NCBI GenBank assembly: GCA_014904985.1
Contig: MU128969.1
Location: 62,001-126,000, forward strand
Direction: 5' to 3'
Length of the DNA stretch: 64,000 bases
Origin: Hydnum rufescens UP504
Lineage: Eukaryota > Basidiomycota > Agaricomycetes > Cantharellales > Hydnaceae
The notes under the pieces: model-generated
Databases searched by the model: none
The model's input: only the letters and a program-made list of their open reading frames with translations
Told to the model about the DNA's origin: nothing
Shown: positions 33,339 to 43,436 of the stretch, piece by piece
Position numbering within the stretch: the first letter of the stretch is position 1
Layout of the letters: each line of letters begins with the position of its first letter
Program-made: the position numbers and the translations under genes

Positions 33339-36307
33339 ATGGGCTTGTACGACAGCTCTACTGTCTCTCATCTCCGTCCATGGCTCATCAAAGCACTAGA
33401 ACCCATGTATGAATGCCCCTCAATGACCTCACCAGGGCTCCTCGTCTAAGAGCTGACGCAATCTTGTAGATGCGACGCAGACCCCGAAGTGCTCAGTGAC
33501 TATGTTCTCGCTTTGTTGAAGCATGAAGCAGCAGAGGCCGAGCTTCGGACTATGTTTGTGCAACAGCTTCAAGATTTCCTTGAAACAGGTTGGTGTGACT
33601 GGAATATCAAAGGTGTGAGCCACTACACTAATATTTATTGCAGAGGCTGCGCCATTCGTAGATAAGCTCTTTCAGACTCTGCGGACTCGCTCATATATTC
33701 CCTATGACGATGTGCAACCCGCTTCTGGGACCACGGGGATTCCCATTCCCCTTGATTCCCTTGTGACTTCACCTCATACCCCTCGTGGCACTAAGCGCAT
33801 CTCTGACAGCGATCTGGATCGTGGGTCACGCCCCCCACCGAAAGGACCTCGCCTTAGTGATGGAGGCCGATACTCGAATGGTCGAAATTCTGGCCCGTCG
33901 AATCATTCCCGCGGAGGCGCCCGTGGTGCTCATGGGGTAAACTCTGGTCGAAGTGGACCTAGTTATCCAAATGGGCGAAATGGCTCTTCTAACGCAGGTC
34001 CTTCTTCGGATCGATCGCAGTATAGCAACGTCAAGGAGCCCTGCCGTGATTATCATAGTACGGTCACTGTCCCTACCTGTTTGGTACGTTACACTCTGCT
34101 GACATCTGTTCCGAATTCCAAGATGTGGGATTCTGTCCGCGTGGCGAGCTATGCCCTTTCTCGCATGGCGAAGAAGCTATTACCCCGCAGATCCCATTCC
34201 CTCCAGGCAATCCCAATTTGAACTTCAATCCAATGCAGATGATGGGAATGATGCCGAATGGGTTTAGTATGCCATGGATAATGGACTCGAATGTCGTTGC
34301 TGGTGTGTATGATCCAAACGAATCTCGCATGGATATGTCTATCCCTGGCCCCGGTATTTCTCCTGTTCCTCGCAACCGACGGGGAAGCAAACCTTATGGG
34401 CCCACCGATGCTGTCGACCTTACAGCGAATGATCGACCACCCCAGGAAAATCTTAGCCTTACTAGTACCGAGCCGTCACCCTCTATCAACTCTGCATTAC
34501 CCCTTCCTTTCTTTCCACTGCCAAACTACCTGCCACCAAATCCGGCACCATTTGAACATAGCGGGGTGGATAGTGGCCCCGGAACTAGTCGTCATCCAGG
34601 GCCATTCCCTGGCCAGCGAGGCAGTCGAGGAAGAGGTCGGGGGCGTGGAGGTGACTCCGGAAGCTTTCCAAGCAACGATGCCAATTTCCGGGACCCCAAC
34701 TCACGTCAAAGTGATAACAAGACCATTGTTGTGGAGAAAATTCCGCAGGATCAATTGTCGCTGGAAGCAGTCAATGACTGGTTTAAACGCTTCGGCACCG
34801 TTACCAATGTTGCGATCGATGCCCCAACGCAGAAAGCACTCGTCTCCTTTCACAACCACGATGAAGCACATCGGGCGTGGAAAAGTGAAGAAGCTGTCTT
34901 TGGTAATCGGTTCGTCAAAGTCTTCTGGCATCGTCCAATACCTGGGCAAGGGGAGGCCGGAAATCGGATGCTTGCCGCTTCCGCGCCTCTGGTGCAGAAT
35001 ATGAGTGAAAAAGCTTCCACCTCAACTGCTCCTTCTCTAAAGCCCCTTCCGCCGCATTCCACGCCTGTCACCCCCGCCAGTGCTCCGACCTCATCGCCCG
35101 TTCTCAACTCTTGGAGCGACAAATAGCTGAACGAAAAGCCCTGATTGGGCAATTATCCACAGCCTCTCCAGAGGAGAAGCGGGAAATCATGGCTAAACTA
35201 CGAAAGCTTGGCGATGACATGCCTACCCCATCCACCCCTGAAGCCACCACACCCATTGGCAATGCTCCGCCACGGCCGACTGTGGCCTCCACTTCATCCG
35301 GCCCCCCGTCTAGCACAGCAGCATTGGACCGCGAATCCAAAATTCGGGAGAGGCTTGATCGAGAACTCGAGCTTCACTCGGTGCAGGGCGCACTAAGTAA
35401 ACAGGATTCTCCCACCACAGATGGAGATGCTGGTGCTAGTGAACGTCAGAGCGAGTTGCTGGCTCAACTTGCCGAGCTCCGTAAACAGGTACGTAGCCTC
35501 AACCCTTCATTGTTGATGCGAGGTGTACAAACTAACCACTAGCTTTTACGATATTCTCTATTACAGGCCGCCGAAGTCGGAGTGTTCAATAATGAAATTG
35601 CTGCTTCAAGTATCAGAGGCTCCCGAGGCGGTCGTGGGTTCTTCCGTGGGAGGGGTCGTGGTCGCGGGACATTCGCCCCTCGTGGCGGTCGTGGTGGTGG
35701 CGTAGTCAAGAGTTTAAAGCTGGATAATCGAACACGGAAGCTGGTGGTGAAGGGCATCAATGTCCAGGACGAGGGGGCCATGGCCGCTGTGGAGGAGTGG
35801 TACAGAGTATGTTGCGCTTTGGTTCATTTCTGTGGTTGGATTATGATGGATTAACCACCACTTGTTCTGTTCTGTTATAGAGCACCAGTGAACTAGAGTC
35901 ATTTCAAGCGTCCGGGAAGGACGAAATCCTTGTCCAGTTCACCAGTCGAGGAGCCGCAGAACAGGTATGTAAACGCAATCGTATGCTGCACATGGCGAGA
36001 CTAATTATTCGTTGTATAGGCCCTCGCAAAAGGGACATCTATACCAAATGTTGGTACAGTGCAAGTGGCGTGGCATATCCCGCCCCGCCCGAGTGCCCCA
36101 ATTACGTCACCCGTGGGCTCGACGGTTCTGGTCGCCGACGCACCTTTAACATCCACACTCCCGTCGACGAATACCCCTTCCCCACCATCCGAAGCCCCCA
36201 CCCCAAATCAACTCGGCGAGGAGATGGAGGCCCCGAGACCCAAGTACGAGGAGCCAGGAAGACAAGACGATGACGATGGCTGGGGTGCTAGCAGTTTTGA
36301 CGAGTAA
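33339..36307 (+). CDS. RBM26/27-like protein: PWI-like, CCCH zinc finger and RRM
   Basis: Nuclear RNA-binding protein; relatives (animal RBM26/27, fission yeast Rmn1) work in RNA surveillance with the exosome-targeting machinery. The ATG at 33339 opens MGLYDSSTVSHLRPWLIKAL; splicing gives EPICDADPEVLSDYVLALLK, the PWI-like N-terminal domain. A Gly/Ser/Arg-rich stretch follows. The CCCH finger is formed across an intron (34040-34119): CRDYHNVGFCPRGELCPFSH, spacing C-x8-C-x5-C-x3-H. The RRM starts KTIVVEKIPQDQLSLEAVND and includes the RNP1-like KALVSFHNHDEAHRAW. Then a coiled segment LLERQIAERKALIGQL, an RGG-type box (GGRGFFRGRGRGRG), a second RRM-like fold (RKLVVKGINVQDEGAM) and an acidic end DDDDGWGASSFDE. 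The join near 35.0-35.1 kb needs an intron from about 34993 to 35080 (GTGCAG...GCCAG), which keeps phase, or else hides an indel. Confidence 0.85.
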
Positions 36308-37437
36308 AAAATGGAGAAGATACTCGTATTACCCCTTCCTGACTCGGGTCAGGAGTAGTGTGTGATGGTAGTATTTACTCTTGTAATTTTGTTGTGCACC
36401 CCCTCCGAAAACAAAACATGGGTTTTTGTGTGGCCGTTTTCATGTCGATGTTCTCTCTTCCGACAGCCGATAGGCAAGGATGAAATTTTGCGAGAAAAGA
36501 TAATCTACCTGACTACCATGAGACTCGTAACTAGGCACTTGGCATTGAACCGAATGCAACCAGAGCTTGAACAAGATAAAGAGAAATGGAATCTATCCCA
36601 GGTAACTTTTTCAAAAAACGGCTACTGGTTTCTAGTATCCGCCCTGCAGCTCCAGGGCATCAGATACCACGGTTACACTCGAATTGTCCAAGGGCAATTC
36701 CCTTGAACCGGATTGAATTTTTACGTGCCCTCGATGTCGACTCAGTAGCAGAATGAAATATTGCGACACAACTGACAATAATGAACTGCGACATGCGGGA
36801 ACGAAGATTCGTCGCAACTGAGTCTAAGTGAAGGAGACGGTTAACTCGAAAGTGCAACCAATGTACCCAAATGAGTGACGAGCGGCCGCCCGGAAAATCC
36901 AACGGAAATAGGCAGAGGCCTGATAGAATTCCTCTAGTGGCCCTCAGACTTTCCGTGTGAATCTGTGGAGATCAAACAGGCATGGTGAACGGTGTTAAAT
37001 CGCTCATTGTGCCCGCGGTCAGAATAGGGAATATTACATAAGTAAATCGGTGGAGAAAGAACGGCACTATTCTCCTTGCTGGACGTTGTGCCCTCTGTCG
37101 CACTCACTACAGCCTGTTGTTGGTGTTAGTGCTTCTGCGGTGTCGTTGTGGGTGGCCCGTTGGTCGTAGTTGCGGCGCACTGTTAATCCGAGTGCGGTTA
37201 CTATTGAGCCGTTCTATTGTCTATCGCCGCGCTATGTGCAGCCACGGCTCTATTGTTGCCTTGATGAGCCAAACTACTCTCAAACATATTTAGGTCTTCA
37301 CCCATGTCGGCTTTTTCTCCAGCCCTAGCTCGCCCCTCAAGTGCACACTCTCGTTCCACTGTCGTATCTCTCCTCGTTCTCTCATCACAAGCTTAAGCAT
37401 CCCGGTCCCATCATTCATATTACCCACATACCCTACA
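36308..37437. other. Intergenic
   Basis: 3' flank of the RBM26/27-like gene, then the promoter side of the next gene. Pyrimidine-rich sequence from about 37310 to 37437 fits a 5' leader. No open frame with recognisable content. Confidence 0.55.
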
Positions 37438-38110
37438 ATGTCTCCCTTCTCTGCGCCAATCCGTACGGCTCCTCGCGTAACTACCCTAGGCGAGTTTGAG
37501 ATCCACGTCCAGAGGGCTCGTGCTGCACGCTATGTCCAACCTCCATTAGAGGACGTGCCAACCCCGGCCCCGCGTACCGCCGCGCTTCCACCCTACAGCC
37601 AGGGCCCAGACGTGCTCCCGCAATACTCGAACCCGAAAGAGTTTAGCGATGATAAACAGAGCGTGCGCTCGATGACCTTGGATGAGATGCCAAAGTTGAG
37701 CAATCGCACGACGTCGGACGACGAAGAGCCTAAGACGCTTTCACGCGCATTGTTTCTCTATGGCTTCCGTGAGTTTTTTCTTCCTTGTCCGGCAAAGTCA
37801 AATTATCTGACCCTTGTTTGTTTGTTTGTTTGTTTGTTCGCTTGTTCTGTATGTAGTCATGCCGCTATTGTGGCTCATTGGCGCATCCATCATCTTCCTG
37901 GATCTGAAATACTACCCCGACGCGCTCCACGACGTGGAAGATCCACGGACAGAGGAGGAGCGTGCCGCCGATCTCGAAGTCATTCGTCGAGCCGAGCTCC
38001 GATGGGCATGGCGATCCCTCTACGCATTCGTCACCGTCACACTCTTCACAGTCATCATCCTCGTCACATACCTCGGCGTCACTAAGAAATGGACTGGGGT
38101 GCATTCGTGA
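37438..38110 (+). CDS. Small two-TM membrane protein of unknown function
   Basis: ATG at 37438 (MSPFSAPIRTAPRVTTLGEF). Exon 1 encodes a polar, Pro-rich N-terminal half ending SRALFLYGF; an intron of about 85 nt that holds a TTTG tandem repeat joins LMPLLWLIGASIIFLDL, the first TM segment. A charged stretch follows (EDPRTEEERAADLEVIRRAE), then a second hydrophobic helix (FVTVTLFTVIILVTYLGV) and KKWTGVHS with the stop at 38108-38110. About 195 residues. I have seen similar basidiomycete hypothetical proteins with the same LYGF-x-x-P-LW-LG signature before the first helix, but no function is known to me. The frame is intact. Confidence 0.7.
37815..37838. repeat. (TTTG)n microsatellite in an intron
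   Basis: About five TTTG units in tandem inside the intron of the two-TM protein gene; likely variable between isolates. Confidence 0.7.
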
Positions 38111-38628
38111 GCGCGCCCGGCGCCTGGTCCCTCCGAATGGGATACCATCTTTTGTCTGTTGGGGCAGTTTTTCGCGGGGCGCGGCTCCGTGTCGCACTCG
38201 CTCGCTGCGTCTCTGAGCAGATACTGGGCCTTGCTATCGTCATCACGATAGACTGGACATCACATATCATTATTTACTGCATCTTAAGAGCGCATCGCCT
38301 GTTTTTTTATGTATTGGTTCCCAGTTTTTTTTTCCTTGGGCTACCTCGCATCACCTGCGCTCTCGTCTTTTACCGTGTAATTCTGGGCTGTGACAGGGCT
38401 ATATACTACAATGTAAAAGAAAGTATCCATAAGCCCAAATTGGATGCGACTGGCTCTGCACTAGTACTGTCTCTCGCGCGTTTCGTTGGTATGTCGTTGA
38501 AATTGTGAATTCCTCAATATTTGGGATAATTGCATATCAACGTGCGTGCGGCGGCCACTCGATCGAGGGGTCGACAGACAAATATCTTCTTCGAGTGCCA
38601 TTTGCATCCGGCTGCGGACCGTTCCGAA
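38111..38628. other. Intergenic
   Basis: Short spacer between the two-TM protein and frataxin, both on the plus strand. T-rich tracts near 38300-38330 fit a 3' end; nothing else recognised. Confidence 0.5.
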
Positions 38629-39694
38629 ATGGCATCCCGGCTCGCGCGAGCATGTCAGCCCCCCATCTCCATTTCCCAAAGTGCAACGAATAGACGTGCC
38701 TATACATGTCTAGTGGGTTTATCCCCAGGCGGCCCCACTGGCTCTTTTCTACCTGGGGTATTCGCGGGCTGCACAGGATTGTGGCCCTCACCAGCACCGT
38801 GGAACACAATACAAGCAGATATACCGCCACGGTCACGGTTGTCCCTTCCCTCCTCTTCGCGATCGGGTCCCAGTCTGGCCTTCGTTCGGAGCTTCTCTGC
38901 AACGCCAAGTCAGGTCGAAGAAGAAGCTAATAAAAACAAGTGGAAGGCCAGGTAGGAAGCCTATTTCTCTCACCATACGACATACGGAGCGCTTACCTCT
39001 CATTTATTTTCTCACATTCTTTTCGCCACTGTGATGTATGCCGACGTTGGCGTGATGTTCAGTGAACTTTCTCCTGATCGGTATCAGACATTATCGGATA
39101 GTACAATGGACGCCTCCTTGTATTCCTCGAAGACGTGATGGAAACGGATGGAAGCGCGGAAAATGGATGGGAGGTCGAATATGATGTGTGTATTGCATCG
39201 TACATTCCTCTCTGCCTGCCGCTATTTCCGCTTAGTATATCGGCATTGGGATTCATGCTTACTGACTGGTTCCTGGGACTATCCTTCCTAACTCTACGCA
39301 TCTGCCCCTGGATTTATCTACTCGCTTGTGTTCAGTCTGGGGTCATGACGATACATTTTGGATCAAACCATGGGACGTATGTTTTGAACAAGCAGCCCCC
39401 AAATAAACAAATATGGCTCTCTTCACCGTTGAGGTGTGTTTCGAACTATGGATGCTTTATCCGGCTCCTTGTCTCATCTCCATGTACAACCCGCTACAGC
39501 GGTCCAAAACGCTATGATTACGATGAAGACGCACGCATTGGTTCTATGCGCGTGATGGACAGAGTCTAGGGTCTCTTCTATCTCAGGAGTTCTCTCACAT
39601 TCTCGGGAGGGGGGTTTCAGTGCCTATGATTGATCGGTTAGGCGGGAGTTTCAAAAAATTCAGGTTCCCATTGGGGACGCACGTGGTGATGTGA
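38629..39694 (+). CDS. YFH1: Frataxin, mitochondrial iron-sulfur cluster assembly protein
   Basis: Allosteric partner of the cysteine desulfurase complex in the matrix. The ATG at 38629 opens [16 protein letters not shown], and [20 protein letters not shown] looks like the processing region. A first intron (about 38952-39060) joins [17 protein letters not shown]. The acidic helix [11 protein letters not shown] with WEVEYD follows, then a second intron to [18 protein letters not shown] and the diagnostic sheet [14 protein letters not shown], and a third intron to [12 protein letters not shown]. Two one-base breaks interrupt the frame: at about 39111 (CC; one more C restores ALLVFLEDV) and at about 39534. 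After the second, the uncorrected frame stops at 39569, while the other frame carries [19 protein letters not shown], the typical frataxin C-terminus, to a stop at 39694. Both are likely assembly errors in an essential gene. Confidence 0.85.
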
Positions 39695-40001
39695 TTGTAA
39701 TCGGCGCAAGCGGTTGACAATCGCCTCGGAAGACGATTCGAACATCGCTGGACTTCTTATAGGGTGGTCGAAAGGCAAGGAAAAAGGGAACAGATGAGGA
39801 ATGCAGAAAAGTTGCCAAGGTGCACAAGGAAGATGAAACGGTAGTAAAATGATGATCTGTGGTACAGTGGATATTGAGTTGCGTGGGATGATATGCAAGC
39901 GAACAGGAAGGTTGATTTTGGGTGGTGGCCGCAAGGGCCGTGTATGGGTGAAACAAATAATGCGATGGCAGGGTGGATGACAAACATGTCGGCAAATGCG
40001 G
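39695..40001. other. 3' intergenic space
   Basis: Space between the convergent frataxin (+) and acidic-protein (-) genes. A hydrophobic minus-strand frame (39757-40005) has no start context or resemblance and is probably chance. Confidence 0.5.
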
Positions 40002-40855
40002 TCATAACTCTTCTAGTTCCTCCGTCGGATTGACTTGACGTCTACGGGTTAAAAAGAGAGATCCAAGCAAGCTGCGTCCACGATTGATAGGTGGTCAGCT
40101 ACGCAAGGCGATTAGGAGAGGATGAAAACGCACCGATTGGTTTCTTCATATCGAGCAATGACGGTCGCTCTTTCTCCGTCGTCGTTGACGCCTTGAGGAG
40201 GCCATGCTCTGGCTTCATACGCGCCGCGTTTGTACGTGGTGCAGGCGAATGCAAGCGCTTCGGACTGGGAGATTCGACGATAGAGAGATGACGAAAGTTC
40301 GGACATAGGTGGCCTGTAAGGTTTAGATGATGATGCGATCGGTTCTTTTGAGGGAATCGAACGTGGGGTTGTTGGGTGAGGGGACCGGCGTTTGTGTGAT
40401 GTATGGAGCTCGTGTAAAAGAGCATTCATGGCTGATAATTGGGAGGGAGGGGGTTCTGGTCTCGCATATGATTCTGGAGCATCGCCCTTGATCGCGTCTT
40501 CTTCGTCAGCATCACCATCATCGCCAGAGCTGGAACCAAAGGGTATGATGTCCTCTGGATCATACTCGTAGTCCTCATCCTCCTCATCCTCAGGCTGCTC
40601 GTCTGCGGAATTCTCGCCTGGTTTCCTGAGCGTTACACGCACGTTCGATGGCACACCTTCGGGAGACTTGCCCAGGTCAAGCCCCAGCCCATTGTCATTG
40701 GAGCCGGTTTGAAGTGAACCGCGCGCCTGGGCATCAAGTGGCGGGGGAACCCTTCGTTGCCGCTTGTTCCCAATTGACGGAGGGGTCGCAGAGGGTGATA
40801 ACAATGAGGGGACGTCCTCCTCTTCGTCCTCTCGGGTGCGCTTACAGAGGACCAT
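40002..40855 (-). CDS. Acidic low-complexity protein of unknown function
   Basis: Start placed at the ATG at 40855 (MVLCKRTREDEEEDV), the first Met after the hydrophobic antisense stretch of the same frame. The first exon encodes basic and acidic runs: KRQRRVPPPLD, then DEQPEDEEDEDYEYDPEDI and SSGDDGDADEEDA, followed by a conserved-looking block MSELSSSLYRRISQSEALAF and YKRGAYEARAWPPQG. An intron from about 40115 (GTGCGT) to the CCCGTAG near 40044 leads to a short last exon RQVNPTEELEEL with TGA at 40002-40004. The composition suggests a nuclear protein. I do not recognise the family. Its start codon lies only 42 bp from that of WDR70. Confidence 0.55.
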
Positions 40856-40897
40856 AAATGCACGGCGAGTTCCGGTGGCTGAGTCGCTGACTGTGAG
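40856..40897. promoter_or_regulatory. Very short divergent intergenic region
   Basis: Only 42 bp separate the start codons proposed for the acidic unknown (minus, 40855) and WDR70 (plus, 40898). Promoter elements for each gene must therefore lie inside the other transcription unit, or one start is misplaced. No TATA box seen inside. Confidence 0.4.
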
Positions 40898-43300
40898 ATG
40901 GATGACCTCTCGCAGTTCAATCTCCCGTTGTCCTTTGGGAAGCAGAGTGGAAAGAAAAAGGTAAATATAGTCGAGAGACTCGAGAAAACCAAGCGATTTG
41001 ATGTAGGGTGACTCTTTCTTTCTGCCTTGTTCAGAGTACTCATTCGTTGCTATTAGGACCCCGCCGCTGCCTCTGAACCAGCGCCTACCAACTCCACAAA
41101 ACCTCCCGTCGTGCCTGACACTCCCCATTGGGAAGAGAAGCAGGAAGAAGATGACGAATCTGACAAGGAGGATGATGACGAAGAGGCGTATGAAGATGGG
41201 GTGGACGAGGACTCCAGGTTTCCGATATCTCATGAAGTCACCCTCAAAGACCACACTAAGGTTGTCTCCGCCCTTGCCCTCGATCCTTCTGGCGCCCGTA
41301 TCGCTTCAGGTTCTCACGACTATGACTGCAAATTATGGGATTTTGGGGGGATGAACGCTAGTCTCCTCCCGTTCAAAAGCTGGGAACCTGCAGGAAGCTA
41401 CCATGTGCGTTGCTATGTTTTCTCTGATATTGCACGCCTTCCGTTGACATGTCCGATTCTAGGTCCATGATTTGAAGTATTCGAACGCTGGCGATTACTT
41501 GTTAGTCATTTCGGGTACGACGCAGGCTCAGATATATGATCGCGACGGTCTCCAGTGGTACGTTCATGGTCCATGTCCGTACGCATTGGTGCTCAATCTC
41601 CTCCATAGTGACACGTTCGCTAAAGGGGATCCATATATCAGAGATATGCGACATACCGAGTCAGTTTTTTGACCCGAGATTTGGACCTGAGGTCTGACTT
41701 TGAATTGATAGCGGCCACGTTGGAGAGCTCACGTCTGGGGCGTGGCATCCAAAAGATCCCAATACCTTTATCACGTCTTCTAATGATTCGACCATACGGT
41801 GCGTCTCCAGGGAGCTTCCCGCTCGCCTCAACTCACAAATATTTACGAACAGGATTTGGGACGTGGGAAACAAGCGAAAGCAAAAGACGGCGATTGTGGT
41901 CAAGAGCAAGGACCGGGGGACTCGCACCAAGATCACTTCGTGCAATTACTCTCCAGATGGGACGATAATCGCTGGAGGTAGGTCCTTGTGTCATCAGGTC
42001 GTATATCTGTGCCTTGGTTTATCGGCCGTTTCTATAGCTGGATTGGACGGTACTCTTCATTTGTGGTCGACATCCGGGACCTACGCGCGGCCTTCGTCCA
42101 CGATTGAGGGTGCCCATGGCAAGGGCACTGAGACTGGTTCACTACTCTTCTCACATGATGGTCATTCACTCTTATCGCGCGGGGGTGATGGTACTGTTAA
42201 ACGTGAGTGATGTATTGCGTGTTTTCTGCTGCACAATTACGCGTGAGACTAATTTCTCTACCCTCTGGAGTATGGGATAGTCGCGCATTCAAAAAACCTG
42301 TGTATCAGCGCGACGACCTGCCGTCTCTATATCCAGAAACGAACGCCGTATTCAGTCCCGATGAAAAATACGTAATTGCAGGTCGGTCCGCGCCCAGCAG
42401 GGACGAGCGTGGTGGCCTTGTTATCTTGAATAGAGAGGGCCTTGATATCCAGCAGACCGTCAGCTGTGAGCCCGGTGTGGGTGTGGTGCGAGTCTTATGG
42501 CACCCGAAGATCAACCAGGTGCATATCTCTGCATTTTCTCCCCCATTCCACAAGCTCACGGGTTGTTCAGATCGTTACGGGATTGTCGAATGGGCAGATC
42601 AAAGTCCTCTACTCGTCCACTGCGTCCCTAAATGGCGCCAAGCTGCTGCTCACGAAATCGGCCAAGAAGATAACGATCGAGATGGCAAGCCGAGCTTATC
42701 TACAGGCCCCTATTCTTACACCACATGCATTGCCAATGTTCCGAGATGAGGGCGAAGCCCGTGCAGGCGGGGCTGGTGGTAAGAGAAAACGGGACAAGGA
42801 GAGAATGGACAAACGCAAGACGCGGAGACCCGAAGCCCCGATGACTGGGCCTGGCCGAGGAGGCCGAGTGGGTGCGAGTGCGACGCAACACGTCGTCCAG
42901 AACCTAGTGCGCGACACTACGAGAGACGAAGATGTGAGTTTCTTTCTGGTCGTTTTCTTCTCTTTCTGGTTGGGGGGGGCCGAAAACGTGGGAACCACGC
43001 CCCCTAACTACGTAGATCCGGAGATTGGAGCCGGCGGTCTCGAAATCAGACTGACATCCCCCATCACTCCCTTCCAGCCACGAGAGGCCTTGCTCAAGTA
43101 CGCGGTGAGCGAGGGACAGCCCATGTGGACTGCGGGTGAGTCGATTTACTTTCTGGTGGGGTGCCACGTATGCGATCAAACTCATCGGGTAACCTTGCCG
43201 CTGTCCGTCTGGCACACACGTAGCGTGGACGAAGAACCAGCCCAATCCCGTGTTCCAAGACATGGAGGAAGAGGAGGAGGAAGGCGAGGGCACTCACTGA
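40898..43300 (+). CDS. WDR70: WDR70-like WD40-repeat protein
   Basis: Nuclear beta-propeller protein; the animal relative WDR70 is linked to DNA-damage response and fission yeast has an orthologue. Exon 1 (40898-40960) encodes MDDLSQFNLPLSFGKQSGKK, the family start; exon 2 begins at 41057 and runs through an acidic stretch into ISHEVTLKDHTKVVSALALD and GSHDYDCKLWDFGGM. WD repeats continue over several short introns: KYSNAGDYLLVISGTTQAQI, GHVGELTSGAWHPKDPNTFI, ITSCNYSPDGTIIAG, AGLDGTLHLWS, SLLFSHDGHSLLSRGGDGTV, VWDSRAFKKPVYQ and IVTGLSNGQIKVLYS. The C-terminal WDR70 signature follows: a basic stretch KRKRDKERMDKRKTRRP, NLVRDTTRDED joined to PREALLKYA, and AWTKNQPNPVFQDMEEEEEE with TGA at 43298-43300. 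The frame is intact after splicing. Confidence 0.9.
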
Positions 43301-43367
43301 GACTAGCCGCGAGGGAAACAACACAGACGGAGTTTACGCTATATCCGGTTACGCCCGACTTGGGCCA

Positions 43368-43374
43368 TATAAAG
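43368..43374 (+). promoter_or_regulatory. TATA box for the BET gene
   Basis: TATAAAG lies 63 bp before the ATG at 43437 in the 136-bp gap after WDR70. Position and sequence fit a core promoter. Confidence 0.45.
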
Positions 43375-43436
43375 CTTGGGTTCCACAATTTTCTTGCACT
43401 TCCCCCCGCGCCGCTTTTTTCCGTTCGCAAACACCG

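Noticed and set aside
34993..35110. Frame break in the RBM26/27-like gene
   Set aside because: A phase-consistent intron (GTGCAG to GCCAG) explains the change, so it is not counted with the probable indels.
40350..40385. tRNA T-loop-like GTTCGATTCCC on the minus strand
   Set aside because: It falls in the coding region of the acidic protein and lacks the other arms.
40112..41254. A single 380-codon minus-strand protein
   Set aside because: The first 130 codons are antisense to well-supported WDR70 exons and have an implausible composition; only the part from 40855 looks like protein.
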